This document shows, piece by piece, positions 37,453-48,176 of a stretch of DNA of 64,000 bases (the stretch's first letter is position 1; every line of letters starts with the position of its first letter). The DNA is taken from NCBI RefSeq assembly GCF_035917455.1, contig NZ_CP109078.1, positions 1,674,001 to 1,738,000 of the forward strand, read 5' to 3'. A program made the position numbers and the translations under genes. The DNA is from Micromonospora sp. NBC_01796. GTDB taxonomy: Bacteria > Actinomycetota > Actinomycetes > Mycobacteriales > Micromonosporaceae. A model generated the notes under the pieces. That model saw only the letters and a program-made list of their open reading frames with translations, was not told the DNA's origin and searched no databases.

Positions 37453-38160
37453 TTACCGCCGACCCCGTCGACTCGTTGCCGCGAGTACCGCCGCGGCATC
37501 CACCCGCAGCCCGGCCGCCCGCAGCGAGCCGCTCACCGCGGCCAGGGTCACCCCGGTCGTGACGATGTCGTCGAGCACGACCACGAACCGGCCGGCGCCG
37601 CTGCGGCGTACCGCCGGCAGGCGTCCCGCCCGTACGGCGAAGGCGTGCCGGGCCGCCGCCGCCCGACCGGCGGTGTCCAGCGTGGCGGAGTCCGGTCGGG
37701 GCAGAGCCCGCAGCGGCGCCCCCAGCGCGACCGGCCAACCCGCCGCCCGCAACCGCTGACCGGCGTGCCGGGCCAGCCGGCGCAGGTGGTCACCGTGCCG
37801 CGCGCGAATCGCCACCGCGGTCGTCGGCACCGGGATCAGCAGCACCGGTCGCGGTGCGCCGGCGGCCTCCGCGACCACCTCGGCGAGCAACCGCCCCAAC
37901 GGCCGGGCCAACGAGTGCCGACCCCGTTCCTTGTACGCCAGCAGCATCTCCCGCAGCTCTCCCCCGTACGCCCCGAGCGCCACGCAGGCGGGCAGTCCCG
38001 GTGGTGCCGGGGTGGGGCGTACCGGTGCGGGACGCAGCGCCTGGAGCGCACCGGCACAGCGCGGGCAGACACCGTGCCGCAACTCGGTCCGGGTGACCCG
38101 GCAACCGGCGCACTCGGCCGGCAGCACCAGATCGGCCAGCTCGGCCCAGACTCCGGTCAC
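37453..38160 (-). CDS. ComF-family phosphoribosyltransferase-like protein
   Basis: This 235-residue protein has an N-terminal zinc-ribbon (ECAGC ... GVCPRCAGAL) and a C-terminal phosphoribosyltransferase-like domain with the PRPP motif VVLDDIVTTGVTL near 190-202. It matches ComF/GntX proteins, linked to DNA uptake or DNA metabolism in other bacteria; its role in actinobacteria is not settled. It starts with GTG 15 bases after lpqB, and its place between lpqB and hpf is conserved (Rv3242c). Confidence 0.92.
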   Translation of the reverse strand: MTGVWAELADLVLPAECAGCRVTRTELRHGVCPRCAGALQALRPAPVRPTPAPPGLPACVALGAYGGELREMLLAYKERGRHSLARPLGRLLAEVVAEAAGAPRPVLLIPVPTTAVAIRARHGDHLRRLARHAGQRLRAAGWPVALGAPLRALPRPDSATLDTAGRAAAARHAFAVRAGRLPAVRRSGAGRFVVVLDDIVTTGVTLAAVSGSLRAAGLRVDAAAVLAATSRRGRR

Positions 38161-38175
38161 GTACTCCCCCCGCGC

Positions 38176-40023
38176 TCAGTAACGGAAAAACGGCGCGCTC
38201 GGTTTGCTCGACGCGCTGACCGAGGGCGTCGGGCCGGGGTTCGGTACCACCTGGTCCCGGCCGATCAGCCGGTCCGCCGCCGAGGCGGCGCCGTTGGTCT
38301 CGTACATCACGCCGAGCTGCGTACGGCTGAGCGGATTGTCGGGGTACGCGGCCAGGTGCAGGACGTCACCGCGGGTGTCGTCCACCAGCCCGGTCTCCAG
38401 CACCCCGTCCGCACTGATGTTCTCGATCACCGACCGCCGGTCCGACTGGGCACCGGCCAGCGCGAGCCGGCTCTCCCCGCTCCAGTCGACCGCCGTCACC
38501 GTGGTCAGGGAGGTGTCCAACCGGCGGGCCCGGCCGACGGTGACCGTACCGCCGTCGGTGCTCAGCGCCGCGACGTAGACGGCGCCGCCGGCGACCACCG
38601 CGATCCGGTGCCCGTCCAGTGCCGCGCCGACCCCGGTCACCCGGCCGGTGACCCCCGGCAGCGCGATCCTGACCAGCCGCGCGTTGGAGTCGAATCGGTG
38701 GAGGTTCCCGTCCGCGACGACCAACCCGATCGGCGCCCGCGGGTCGACGCCCTTCAGCCAGATCGGCCGTTCCATGCTCGGGTACGGGTCGCTGAGGGCG
38801 AAGGTCTGCAACGGTTCGGCGCCGCTGGCCACCCGCAGCCGCCACCGCTCCCCGTCCGGGGTGACGAGCGCCGCCCCGACCTGGTTGCCGTCCCGCGTCA
38901 GCGCGGCGGAGTGCACGTCGCGGTTCTGCTCCGGCACGATCGGGACCGGCTCGATCGCCTCGTCCCCGTCCCGCAGCTGGTGCACCGCCCCCTCGGACAC
39001 ACAGAAGCGGGTGGCGGTGCCGGTCAGGGGGTAGGGCGGGTTGACCCGCCGGTAGCCGTCGACGGCGGCCACCTTCCGCCGTTGGCTCTGGATCTTCAAC
39101 TCCAGCTCACCGTCGTCGCCGCCCATGCCCTGCGGATTCGGCGGCAGCAGCGACCAGGCGAGCTGGGTGAAGAGACGGTCCAGGTCGACGTCGTTGGTCA
39201 CCTCGCTGGCCGGCACGGAGAGGTTGACCTCCAGCCGGCCGCCGGACGTCGGCGCGTTGCCGATCCGGCTGGTCCCCTCCGGCAGCGGTACGGCGGCCGG
39301 CGACAGCCACGGTGCCGGGCCACCGATGAGCCAGCCGAGCAGTTCGGTGGCCTGCGACTCCCTCGGCACGGACAGCGGCAGGTAGCGCACGTCGGGCACC
39401 AGCACGGTCCGGCCGGCGTTCCAGAAGTAGATCGTGCGCGGGCTGTAGTACGCGTCCAGCGCACCGGTGCTCATCAGCAGTACCGGCGGCGGGTCGATCA
39501 CCCACATCCCGCCCGTGGGCGGCGCCGCGCCGTCGACGACGGGCGCCGGACCGATCCGGAAGACGTAGGTGCGTTCGGTCAGCTCCGGCTCGCCGATCGT
39601 TCCGTTCATCCGCAGTACGCCGACCTGCTGCACCTGCATGGTGACCAGCCAGCTACCGCTGCGAGCGGGATCGCCCTTCACCTGCGGTCGGCCGATCAGC
39701 CGGACCAGGTTGATCGCCGGTTCGCCGCCGACCTTGAGTTTGAGCTTGCCGCTGCCTTCGGGGATGTAGCTGTTCACCCGCTGGTAGATCTCGTCGGTCT
39801 CGCCCCCGGCCGCGGCCGTCAGGTAGTTCGCCGCGACCTGCTCGGGAACCTCGCTGTCCAGCCGCTGCGGCAGCCGCTGGGTGGAACCGCCGCCCGAGTC
39901 CTGCCCGGACTCCGGTCCCTTGCCGTCGACCCGTACCTCGGTCTCGCCGGGGATGCCGCAGCCGACCAGCCCGACGCAGAGCAGCAGGGCCACCGTCGCG
40001 GCGGGTAGATTCCTCCGACTCAT
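38176..40023 (-). CDS. lpqB: lipoprotein LpqB
   Basis: This 615-residue lipoprotein modulates the MtrAB two-component system from outside the membrane. A signal peptide ends at the lipobox VGCG near residues 20-23, then come a GerMN domain (about 50-330, two copies likely) and a C-terminal beta-propeller-like domain (about 340-590). Its ATG overlaps the mtrB stop by four bases (ATGA), so the two are translationally coupled. Confidence 0.96.
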   Translation of the reverse strand: MSRRNLPAATVALLLCVGLVGCGIPGETEVRVDGKGPESGQDSGGGSTQRLPQRLDSEVPEQVAANYLTAAAGGETDEIYQRVNSYIPEGSGKLKLKVGGEPAINLVRLIGRPQVKGDPARSGSWLVTMQVQQVGVLRMNGTIGEPELTERTYVFRIGPAPVVDGAAPPTGGMWVIDPPPVLLMSTGALDAYYSPRTIYFWNAGRTVLVPDVRYLPLSVPRESQATELLGWLIGGPAPWLSPAAVPLPEGTSRIGNAPTSGGRLEVNLSVPASEVTNDVDLDRLFTQLAWSLLPPNPQGMGGDDGELELKIQSQRRKVAAVDGYRRVNPPYPLTGTATRFCVSEGAVHQLRDGDEAIEPVPIVPEQNRDVHSAALTRDGNQVGAALVTPDGERWRLRVASGAEPLQTFALSDPYPSMERPIWLKGVDPRAPIGLVVADGNLHRFDSNARLVRIALPGVTGRVTGVGAALDGHRIAVVAGGAVYVAALSTDGGTVTVGRARRLDTSLTTVTAVDWSGESRLALAGAQSDRRSVIENISADGVLETGLVDDTRGDVLHLAAYPDNPLSRTQLGVMYETNGAASAADRLIGRDQVVPNPGPTPSVSASSKPSAPFFRY

Positions 40024-41795
40024 GTGGTCACCTCCGTACGCTGCGCGCCGGACTCCGACGCGGTCGGGTCCACCGGCCGGTCCGGTCCGGCGGCCACGGT
40101 CTCCGGCACGGGACCCGCGCCGATCGCCAACCGTGCCCCGCTCGGCACCGGCACCACGGCACCGGCCGCGGCGTCGCTCGGCACCAGTCGCAACGGCGCG
40201 GAGGTCAGCCGGTCACCGGCGCGCACCGGCAGGGTGAGCCGGAACTGGGCCCCCTGTCCGGGTGCGCCCCACGCCTCCAGCCAGCCGCCGTGCAGCCGGG
40301 CGTCCTCCAGGCTGATCGACAGCCCCAGGCCGGTACCGCCGGTCTGCCTGGCCCGGGACGGGTCGGCCCGCCAGAACCGGTTGAAAACGAGCTTCTCCTC
40401 GCCGGGCTTGAGCCCCACCCCGTGGTCCCGGACGGTGATCGCCACCGCCTGCTCGTCAACACCCAGGACCACCTCGACCGGACGTCCCTCGCCGTGCTCG
40501 ACCGCGTTGCCGACCAGGTTGCGCAGGATCCGCTCCACCCGGCGCGGATCCACCTCGGCGATCACCGGCAGGTCGGGCGCGTTCAGGAGCAGCGGTACGC
40601 CGAGCCGGGCGGCCAGGCCGTCGAGGCGCTCCACCACCCGGTGCACGACCGGCACCAGGTCGGTCGGCTCGGCGTCGAGCATGGCGAAGCCGGCATCGAA
40701 CCGGCTGATCTCCAACAGGTCGGTGAGCAGGCCCTCGAACCGGTCGAGTTCGGCCTGGAGCAGCTCCGCGCTACGGGCCACCGCCGGGTCGAACTCGTCC
40801 CGCTCGGCGAAGATCAGGTCGGCGGCCATCCGTACGGTGGTGAGCGGGGTACGCAGCTCGTGTGACACGTCGGAGGTGAACCGCCGCTGCAACCGGGACA
40901 TCTCCTCCAGCCGGACGATCTGCCGCTGGAGGTTGGTCGCCATCTGGTTGAACGAGGCGGCGAGCAGGGCCAGGTCGTCCTCCCCGTTGACCACCATCCG
41001 CTGGTCGAGCAGGCCGGCGGAGAGCCGCTGGGCGGTCCGGGCGGCCACCCGTACCGGGTTGACCACCAGTCGGGTCACCAGGGCGGAGAGCAGCCCGAGC
41101 AGGAGCACCAGGGTGATCCCGGTGGCCACCACGGTCGACCGCGCCTCGTCCGCGATCTTGTCCCACCGGGTCAGCGGTACGAAGTAGTAGAGCTCGACCT
41201 GGCCGAACTTGGTCGGCACCGGGGAGCCGTAGACGAGGTACTTCGCCGTACCGCCGTCGAGGTTGCCGGTGCGGAACTGGTGGGCCACCTCGCCCCCGGC
41301 CACCCGCTCGCGCAGCTCGTCGCTGATCATCGGGCTCACGTCCACCCCGACCGGCGAGGTGGCCGGCTCGATCGTCCGGTACCCGTCCGCCTGGAGCGCC
41401 ACCACCACGCCGGCGACCTGCTCGGGGTCGTTGCCGGCGAGGTAGAGGGCGGTCGTCTCGAAGGTGGCGCTGAGCTTCGGCGCGTACGACACGGTGTAGA
41501 CGTTGATCTGGTCCTCGGCGTAGTTACGGCCGTTCTCCAGCCGCTGCTTGACGTCGGCGGTGGCGTTGTCGAGCAGGATGTTGGTGATCCGCTCGGCGAC
41601 CAGGACGGCGAAGCCGCCGACCAGGAGGCTCGACGCGACCAGGGTGATGCTGACGACCCGCAACTGCAGGGACCGGCGCCAGGCCTGGTGCAGGCCGGCG
41701 GCGATCGCCCGGGACCGGGCGAACGCCGCACGCCAGAACTCCCGGGCCGCGATGCGGGCACGGGTCAGTGCGGGGGGAAGCGCAGGGTGAGCCAC
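40020..41795 (-). CDS. mtrB: sensor histidine kinase MtrB
   Basis: This 591-residue kinase has two transmembrane segments (about 50-72 and 225-250) enclosing an extracellular sensor. A HAMP domain follows (VVNPVRVAARTAQRLSAG), then the dimerisation/phosphoacceptor box FTSDVSHELRTPLTT, and a HATPase domain with NLVGNAVEHG and GTGLGLSIS. A long polar C-terminal extension follows. It phosphorylates MtrA and regulates cell-wall and division genes. The start is a GTG 12 bases after mtrA. Confidence 0.97.
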   Translation of the reverse strand: MAHPALPPALTRARIAAREFWRAAFARSRAIAAGLHQAWRRSLQLRVVSITLVASSLLVGGFAVLVAERITNILLDNATADVKQRLENGRNYAEDQINVYTVSYAPKLSATFETTALYLAGNDPEQVAGVVVALQADGYRTIEPATSPVGVDVSPMISDELRERVAGGEVAHQFRTGNLDGGTAKYLVYGSPVPTKFGQVELYYFVPLTRWDKIADEARSTVVATGITLVLLLGLLSALVTRLVVNPVRVAARTAQRLSAGLLDQRMVVNGEDDLALLAASFNQMATNLQRQIVRLEEMSRLQRRFTSDVSHELRTPLTTVRMAADLIFAERDEFDPAVARSAELLQAELDRFEGLLTDLLEISRFDAGFAMLDAEPTDLVPVVHRVVERLDGLAARLGVPLLLNAPDLPVIAEVDPRRVERILRNLVGNAVEHGEGRPVEVVLGVDEQAVAITVRDHGVGLKPGEEKLVFNRFWRADPSRARQTGGTGLGLSISLEDARLHGGWLEAWGAPGQGAQFRLTLPVRAGDRLTSAPLRLVPSDAAAGAVVPVPSGARLAIGAGPVPETVAAGPDRPVDPTASESGAQRTEVTT

Positions 41796-41807
41796 AGTGT
41801 GCCCAGG

Positions 41808-42497
41808 CTATCCGGTGCCCGCCTTGTAGCCCACGCCCCGCACGGTCAGGATGATTTCGGGGCGCTCGGGATCTGGTTCGATCTTGGCCCGCAGCCGCTG
41901 TACGTGCACGTTGACCAGCCGGGTGTCGGCCGCGTGCCGGTAGCCCCAGACCTGTTCGAGCAGGACCTCGCGGGTGAACACCTGGCGGGGCTTGCGGGCC
42001 AGGGCGACCAGCAGGTCGAACTCCAGCGGGGTCAGCTTGACCTCTTCGCCGTCCCGGCTCACCGTGTGCGCCGGTACGTCGATGTTGATCTGGTTGCCGG
42101 GCGGGCCGATGGTCAGCATCTCCGGCGCGGCATCCTCGCCCCGGCGCAGCCGGGCCCGCATCCGGGCCACCAGTTCCTTGGGCTTGAACGGCTTGACGAC
42201 GTAGTCGTCGGCCCCCGACTCCAGGCCGAGTACGACGTCGACGGTGTCACTCTTCGCAGTCAGCATGACGATCGGCACGCCCGACTCGGCCCGGATCGAC
42301 CGGGCCACGTCGATGCCGCTCATCCCCGGCAGCATCAGGTCGAGCAGGACGATGTCGGGCCGGCTGTCGCGGAACGCGGCCAGCGCCCGCTCTCCGTCTG
42401 CGACGAAGGAGGGCAGGAATCCCTCGCTGCGCAGCACGATGCCGAGCATCTCGGCCAGCGCGGGGTCGTCGTCGACCACCAGTACCCGGGCTCTCAT
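41808..42497 (-). CDS. mtrA: response regulator MtrA
   Basis: This 229-residue OmpR-type regulator has the phosphoacceptor D53 in VLLDLMLPG, the acidic pocket VDDD at 8-11, the conserved T and K in MLTAKSD, and a C-terminal winged-helix DNA-binding domain ending TVRGVGYKAG. It heads mtrA-mtrB-lpqB-comF. In actinobacteria MtrA is a global, often essential regulator that can also repress antibiotic clusters, which may link this locus to the cluster at 1-17 kb. Confidence 0.98.
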   Translation of the reverse strand: MRARVLVVDDDPALAEMLGIVLRSEGFLPSFVADGERALAAFRDSRPDIVLLDLMLPGMSGIDVARSIRAESGVPIVMLTAKSDTVDVVLGLESGADDYVVKPFKPKELVARMRARLRRGEDAAPEMLTIGPPGNQINIDVPAHTVSRDGEEVKLTPLEFDLLVALARKPRQVFTREVLLEQVWGYRHAADTRLVNVHVQRLRAKIEPDPERPEIILTVRGVGYKAGTG

Positions 42498-42551
42498 GGC
42501 ACCAATATTCCATCCCCGTTCATGTTCATGGGACCGGCACCACCCCGACGA

Positions 42552-43832
42552 TCAGTCAAAGAGTGCGCGACCCCAGAAATCGCCCTGATCCCGTACGCCG
42601 GGCGGGCAGGCAAAGAGCCCGCTGGATACGTGCCGTAGATATTCGTTCAACGCATCGTGACGAGCGAGCTGGGTCTGGATGGACACGAACTGCTTTCGCG
42701 GATCACGCTGGTACGCCATGAAGAACAGGCCGGCGTCGAGCCGACCGAGCCCGTCGGAGCCGTCGACGTAGTTGTAACCCCGGCGGAGCAGCCGGGCCCC
42801 GTTGTTCAGGTCGGGGTGGGCCAGCCGCACGTGCGCCGTCTCGGCGATCGCCGGCTTGCCGTCCGGGCCGGTCGCCTTGAAGTCGATCGGGTCGAACTCG
42901 TCGTGCTGCCCGAGCGGTGCCCCGCTGCCCTTGGTCCGGCCGACCAGTTCCTCCTGCTCGCCCAGGGAGGTCCGGTCCCAGGTTTCGATGATCATCCGGA
43001 TCTTCCGGGTCACCAGGTAGGAGCCGCCGGCCATCCACTCCTGGCCGTCGCCCGGCTGGACCCAGAGGTGGTCCCGGAGCAGGTCGGTGTCCTCGGCCTT
43101 CAGGTTGGCCGTACCGTCCTTGAACCCGAACAGGTTTCGCGGGGTGGCCTGCTCCCGAGAGGTCGACGAGGTACGGCCGAAGCCGAGCTGCGACCAGCGG
43201 ACGCTCACCACGCCCATGCCGAGCCGGGCGAGGTTGCGGATCGCGTGCACCGCCACCTGCGGGTCGTTGGCGCAGGCCTGTACGCAGAGGTCGCCACCGG
43301 AGATCTCCGGTTGCAGGGCGTCGCCCGGGAAGCGGGGCAGCTCGGCCAGGGCGGCGGGGCGCCGGTCGGCGAGGCCGAACCGGTCCCGGCCGTCGGCGTC
43401 CCGGAACAGGGTGGGGCCGAACCCGACGGTCAGGGTGAGCCCTGACGGTGGCAGGCCGAGCGCCTCCCCGGTGTCGTCCGGCGGGGCCTCCGGTGCCCCG
43501 TTCACCGCGCCGACGACCCCCGCGTCCTGGCCGGCGGTCATCCGCGCGGCGGCCACGGTCCAGTCCCGGAGCAGCTCGACCAGGCGGGCCCGGTCCTTGG
43601 TGATCACGTCGAAGGCGACGAAGTGCAGCCGGTCCGGCACCTCGGTGGTGATGCCCGCCTGGTGCTCGCCCCGGAACGGGACCGCACCGGAGGCGGAACT
43701 GGCCGAGGTCGGTTTCGGGTCGAACGTACCGCGCAGCAGCGCACCCGTACCGGCGGCGACCCCGACCCCGGCGACGCCGGCCGCCCCGGCGAGCCCGATC
43801 GCCCGCCGGCGCGACACCCGGTTTTCCGTCAC
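42552..43832 (-). CDS. efeB: Tat-exported Dyp-type heme peroxidase EfeB
   Basis: This 426-residue deferrochelatase/peroxidase is the periplasmic heme enzyme of the EfeUOB iron-uptake system. A twin-arginine signal (VSRRRAIGLAGAAG) lies near 8-21. The DyP signature is GFKDGTANL, and the proximal heme histidine is in AHVRLAHPD. I use the GTG at 43832, preceded by GGGAGATGGG, because the frame above it is proline/arginine noise. It is third in the minus-strand order efeU-efeO-efeB. Confidence 0.95.
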   Translation of the reverse strand: MTENRVSRRRAIGLAGAAGVAGVGVAAGTGALLRGTFDPKPTSASSASGAVPFRGEHQAGITTEVPDRLHFVAFDVITKDRARLVELLRDWTVAAARMTAGQDAGVVGAVNGAPEAPPDDTGEALGLPPSGLTLTVGFGPTLFRDADGRDRFGLADRRPAALAELPRFPGDALQPEISGGDLCVQACANDPQVAVHAIRNLARLGMGVVSVRWSQLGFGRTSSTSREQATPRNLFGFKDGTANLKAEDTDLLRDHLWVQPGDGQEWMAGGSYLVTRKIRMIIETWDRTSLGEQEELVGRTKGSGAPLGQHDEFDPIDFKATGPDGKPAIAETAHVRLAHPDLNNGARLLRRGYNYVDGSDGLGRLDAGLFFMAYQRDPRKQFVSIQTQLARHDALNEYLRHVSSGLFACPPGVRDQGDFWGRALFD

Positions 43833-43942
43833 GTCCCATCTCCCAACCGCTCGCCCGTCCCACGCCGCCCGGCGCCGCCCGAGGCAGCGCCGGGCACCGG
43901 TCGACCCACCCGGCTCGACCGCCCTACCCGGCGACCACCGCC

Positions 43943-45079
43943 CTACTTGGCGACGACCGCGGCGACCTTGCTGATCGGCTCGGCGAGCGCGTTGATCGCG
44001 TCCGAGAGATCCTTCAGGTCGGCCTTGCTCAGCTCGTTGTGCAGCTTCCACCCGTCACCGGCGCGGTGCTCGGCGAGCGTGGTGTCGACCGTGGCGAACC
44101 CGGCGTCGAGCGAGGTGACCAGGTCGGGCGCGCGCTCGGTGAGCACCGGGCGGAGCGCGGCGATGGCCGCCTTGGAGCCTTCGACGTTGGCGTTGAAGTC
44201 CCACAGGTCGGTGTGCGAGTAGCGGTCCTCCTCACCGGTGATCTTGCCGGTGGCGACCTCGTCGAGCAGTTCCTTGGCGCCGTTGGCCAGGTTCAGCGGG
44301 GAGAGCTTCTCCGCGTTCGCCTTGGCCACGATCTCCTTGACGTCGGTCAGCAGCCGGTCCGCGATCGGGCCGTCCTTGCTGACGTCGCCGGTGGTCCAGA
44401 GGTCCTTCTCCAGGCGGTGGAAGCCGGTGAACTCCATGCCCTCCTCGAGCACCTCCTCCCGGCCGTCGATCTTCGGGTCGAGGTCACCGAAGATCTCCGC
44501 GACCGGCTCGATCCGCTCCCAGTAGGTCCGGGCCACCGGGAAGAGCGCCTTGGCCCGCGCCACGTCGCCGGCCTTGACCGCGGTGACGAACTCGGTGGTC
44601 TTGTCCAGCAGCGCACCGGTCTGGCTCTGCACGTACCGCTGGTAGCTGTCGGTCGCGCCGGCCAGGGCCGCGTCGTCGGTGAGCGGGGCGGCGGAGCCGC
44701 TGACGGTCAGCGCACCCCGGATGCCCTTGCCGATCATGCCCGGCTTGCAGGCGGTCTCGTACGTGCCGGCGGGCAGTTCGACGTGCAGCTCGCGACTGAG
44801 GCCGGGAACCACGTTCTCGACCTCGCCCATCACCCGGTCACCGGCGGCGTAGACGTAGAACTCGGTGACCTTGGCACCGGAGTTGGTCACGTTGAACACG
44901 ACCGTGCCGGCGCCGACCTCGGTCGAGCCGACCTCGCACGCGGTGTCGCTGGCCTTGACGGTGATCGGCCCGCCACCGGCGGCGTCCCCGGCGCTGTCGT
45001 CCTCGGCGCCACAGCCGGCCAGGCCGGCACCGGCGAGCACGCCGGCGGCGGCCAGCGCCAGAAAGCGGGTGGTACGCAT
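43943..45079 (-). CDS. efeO: iron-uptake lipoprotein EfeO
   Basis: This 378-residue lipoprotein has the lipobox LAGC near residue 23, an N-terminal cupredoxin-like domain (about 38-130) and a C-terminal M75 peptidase-like domain (about 135-378). The latter includes the metal-site motif as GFHRLEKDLW (usually HxxE). It is thought to capture ferrous or ferric iron and pass it to EfeU. AAGGAGAA precedes the ATG at 45079. An efeU-efeO spacing of 104 bases and efeO-efeB spacing of 110 bases fit one operon. Confidence 0.95.
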   Translation of the reverse strand: MRTTRFLALAAAGVLAGAGLAGCGAEDDSAGDAAGGGPITVKASDTACEVGSTEVGAGTVVFNVTNSGAKVTEFYVYAAGDRVMGEVENVVPGLSRELHVELPAGTYETACKPGMIGKGIRGALTVSGSAAPLTDDAALAGATDSYQRYVQSQTGALLDKTTEFVTAVKAGDVARAKALFPVARTYWERIEPVAEIFGDLDPKIDGREEVLEEGMEFTGFHRLEKDLWTTGDVSKDGPIADRLLTDVKEIVAKANAEKLSPLNLANGAKELLDEVATGKITGEEDRYSHTDLWDFNANVEGSKAAIAALRPVLTERAPDLVTSLDAGFATVDTTLAEHRAGDGWKLHNELSKADLKDLSDAINALAEPISKVAAVVAK

Positions 45080-45183
45080 TCGGGTTCTCCTTGCGGTTCG
45101 GGTGATCCGGCCCGGTCGGCTGCCGCCGGGATGGGCGGGAGCGGACACGGGCAGGCTTCGAGCAGTCGGTGTGGTCGAACGGG

Positions 45184-46035
45184 TCAGGCCGATTGGGCCG
45201 CGGGCGCCGGTGCGGCGGGCGCGGCGGTCCCGGACGCGCGGCGTCCGGGAAGCAGGAAGAGGAGCAGAACCGGGATCGCGTACGCCGCCCAGGCGACGAT
45301 CTCCAGCACGGTCGACTCGGCGGTGACGTTGAACATCCCGCTGAGCAGGGTGCCGTACCAGGTCGACGGGTCGAACAGGCCGGAGTACGCCAGGTTCCTG
45401 ATGCCGGGCAGGACGCCGGCCTCCTGGAAGTCGTGGGTGCCGTACTTGAAGATCCCGGCGGCGACCAGGATGAGCAGCGCGCCGGTCCAGGTGAAGAAGC
45501 GGGTCAGGTTGATCCGGACCGCGCTGGCGTAGAGCAGGTAGCCGATCGCGATCGCGGTGGCGATGCCGCCGATCAGTGCGTAGAGCGGGCCGCCGTTGAC
45601 GTTCGCGCCCTGCACGGCCGAGTAGAAGATGAGGGCGGTCTCCAGTCCTTCCCGGACCACGGCCAGGAAGGCCATCAGGGCGACCGCCAGGGAGCCGACG
45701 GCGAGCGCGTCGGTGAGCTTGCCCCGCAGTTCGCCGCTGAGCGAGCGGGCCGCCCGACGCATCCAGAAGATCATCGCCGTGACGAAGGCGACCGCGGCCA
45801 CCGAGGTCACCGCCTCGAACAGCTCCCGGTCGGAGGACCGGGCCAGCAGGGTGGTGCTGGTGTATTCGAGGAGCCAGCCGAAGAAGACGGAGAGGACGAC
45901 CGCGAGTGCGACGCCACCCCACACCTGGGGCAACCGGTCCCGGCGCTCGGACTTGACCAGGAACGCGACCAGGATGCTGACCACCAGGGTGGCTTCCAGT
46001 CCCTCACGCAGACCGATCAGGTAGGTGGCGAACAT
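45184..46035 (-). CDS. efeU: ferrous/ferric iron permease EfeU (FTR1 family)
   Basis: This 283-residue permease has seven predicted transmembrane helices and two iron-binding R-E-G-L-E motifs, REGLEATLV near residue 10 and REGLETALI near 128. They are characteristic of FTR1/EfeU. It is first in the operon and is preceded by two iron-box-like sequences, so it should be induced under iron limitation. CGGAG precedes the ATG at 46035. Confidence 0.96.
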   Translation of the reverse strand: MFATYLIGLREGLEATLVVSILVAFLVKSERRDRLPQVWGGVALAVVLSVFFGWLLEYTSTTLLARSSDRELFEAVTSVAAVAFVTAMIFWMRRAARSLSGELRGKLTDALAVGSLAVALMAFLAVVREGLETALIFYSAVQGANVNGGPLYALIGGIATAIAIGYLLYASAVRINLTRFFTWTGALLILVAAGIFKYGTHDFQEAGVLPGIRNLAYSGLFDPSTWYGTLLSGMFNVTAESTVLEIVAWAAYAIPVLLLFLLPGRRASGTAAPAAPAPAAQSA

Positions 46036-46055
46036 CAGGACTCCGGGTCACTCGG

Positions 46056-46085
46056 TTAGGCGTCCCTAAGTTAGGACAGCCTACC
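46056..46085 (-). promoter_or_regulatory. tandem DtxR/IdeR-type iron boxes
   Basis: Two palindromes lie side by side: TTAGG-CGTC-CCTAA (46056-46069) and TTAGG-ACAG-CCTAC (46071-46084). Both fit the core of the DtxR/IdeR consensus (TTAGGTTAGCCTAA) and lie 21-50 bases before efeU. A TTGACA is present on the minus strand at 46107-46112. Iron-dependent repression of efeUOB is the expected effect. Confidence 0.7.
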
Positions 46086-46150
46086 TTGCTCCCTCCTTCT
46101 ACATCTTGTCAATGTGGCGCCGCACACCGGCTCTCTGATCCAATGACCGC

Positions 46151-46318
46151 ATGAAGGCCTTCGTACCGTGGCTGGTCGTACTGGCGGTCATCTTCGCGCT
46201 CAGCGCGTTGCGACTGCGCCCGCTCGCCACCGCGGTCGCGCTCGGCTGGCTCGGCTACTGCGTCTGGACCTGGATCCGCGCCGCCCGCGCCGGAAACAAC
46301 AGCGGTCGGGCCGGCTGA
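46151..46318 (+). CDS. 55-residue membrane miniprotein
   Basis: This short frame starts at ATG 46151 and encodes a protein with two hydrophobic segments: WLVVLAVIFALSALRL and LATAVALGWLGYCVWTWI. A basic tail, AARAGNNSGRAG, follows. Codons end almost entirely in G or C, which supports coding. There is no strong ribosome site, so a leaderless message is possible. It sits between efeU and sahH, divergent from the first and convergent with the second. Function is unknown. Confidence 0.6.
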   Translation: MKAFVPWLVVLAVIFALSALRLRPLATAVALGWLGYCVWTWIRAARAGNNSGRAG

Positions 46319-46358
46319 CGCGAGCGCCAACCGACCCGACCGGTGGTACGGCGGAGAC

Positions 46359-47858
<1,500 letters not shown>

Positions 47859-48176
47859 GAAAGCTCCTGTCGTACGGGTCTGCTGCGCGACCCTCCACAT
47901 TACGCCCGACCGCACCCGTGCCGGCACAGGCGGTGCCGTCCGCTGGCGGACAAGCACGACATTTGGCAACGACAACGGGTACGGGGGGGCCATGGTTGGC
48001 CGGCGTCTACGCCAGCGATGGTCGCACAGCGCGCGGGGCGGTGGGGCATGGACGGTTTCCCGCCCAGCATCCCTCCGCCCCGCGCATCCCCCCGGTTTGG
48101 TACCCCCGCGCGCGTCTTACGACCCCCATCGCAATGACGCTGCGTGGTTATAGAGTCACACTCCGCTAATGGCCTG
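47859..48176 (-). promoter_or_regulatory. sahH leader region
   Basis: This 318-base gap lies between manA and sahH. On the minus strand TTGACA (48175-48180) overlaps the manA stop, with TATAAC about 22 bases on, a rather long spacing for a promoter. The leader is GC-rich with several possible stems. I could not fit it to the SAH riboswitch consensus and found no reading frame in it. Confidence 0.35.

Noticed and set aside
47859-48176. SAH riboswitch upstream of sahH
   Set aside because: The leader could not be fitted to the SAH consensus core; only generic GC stems are present. A covariance search would decide.
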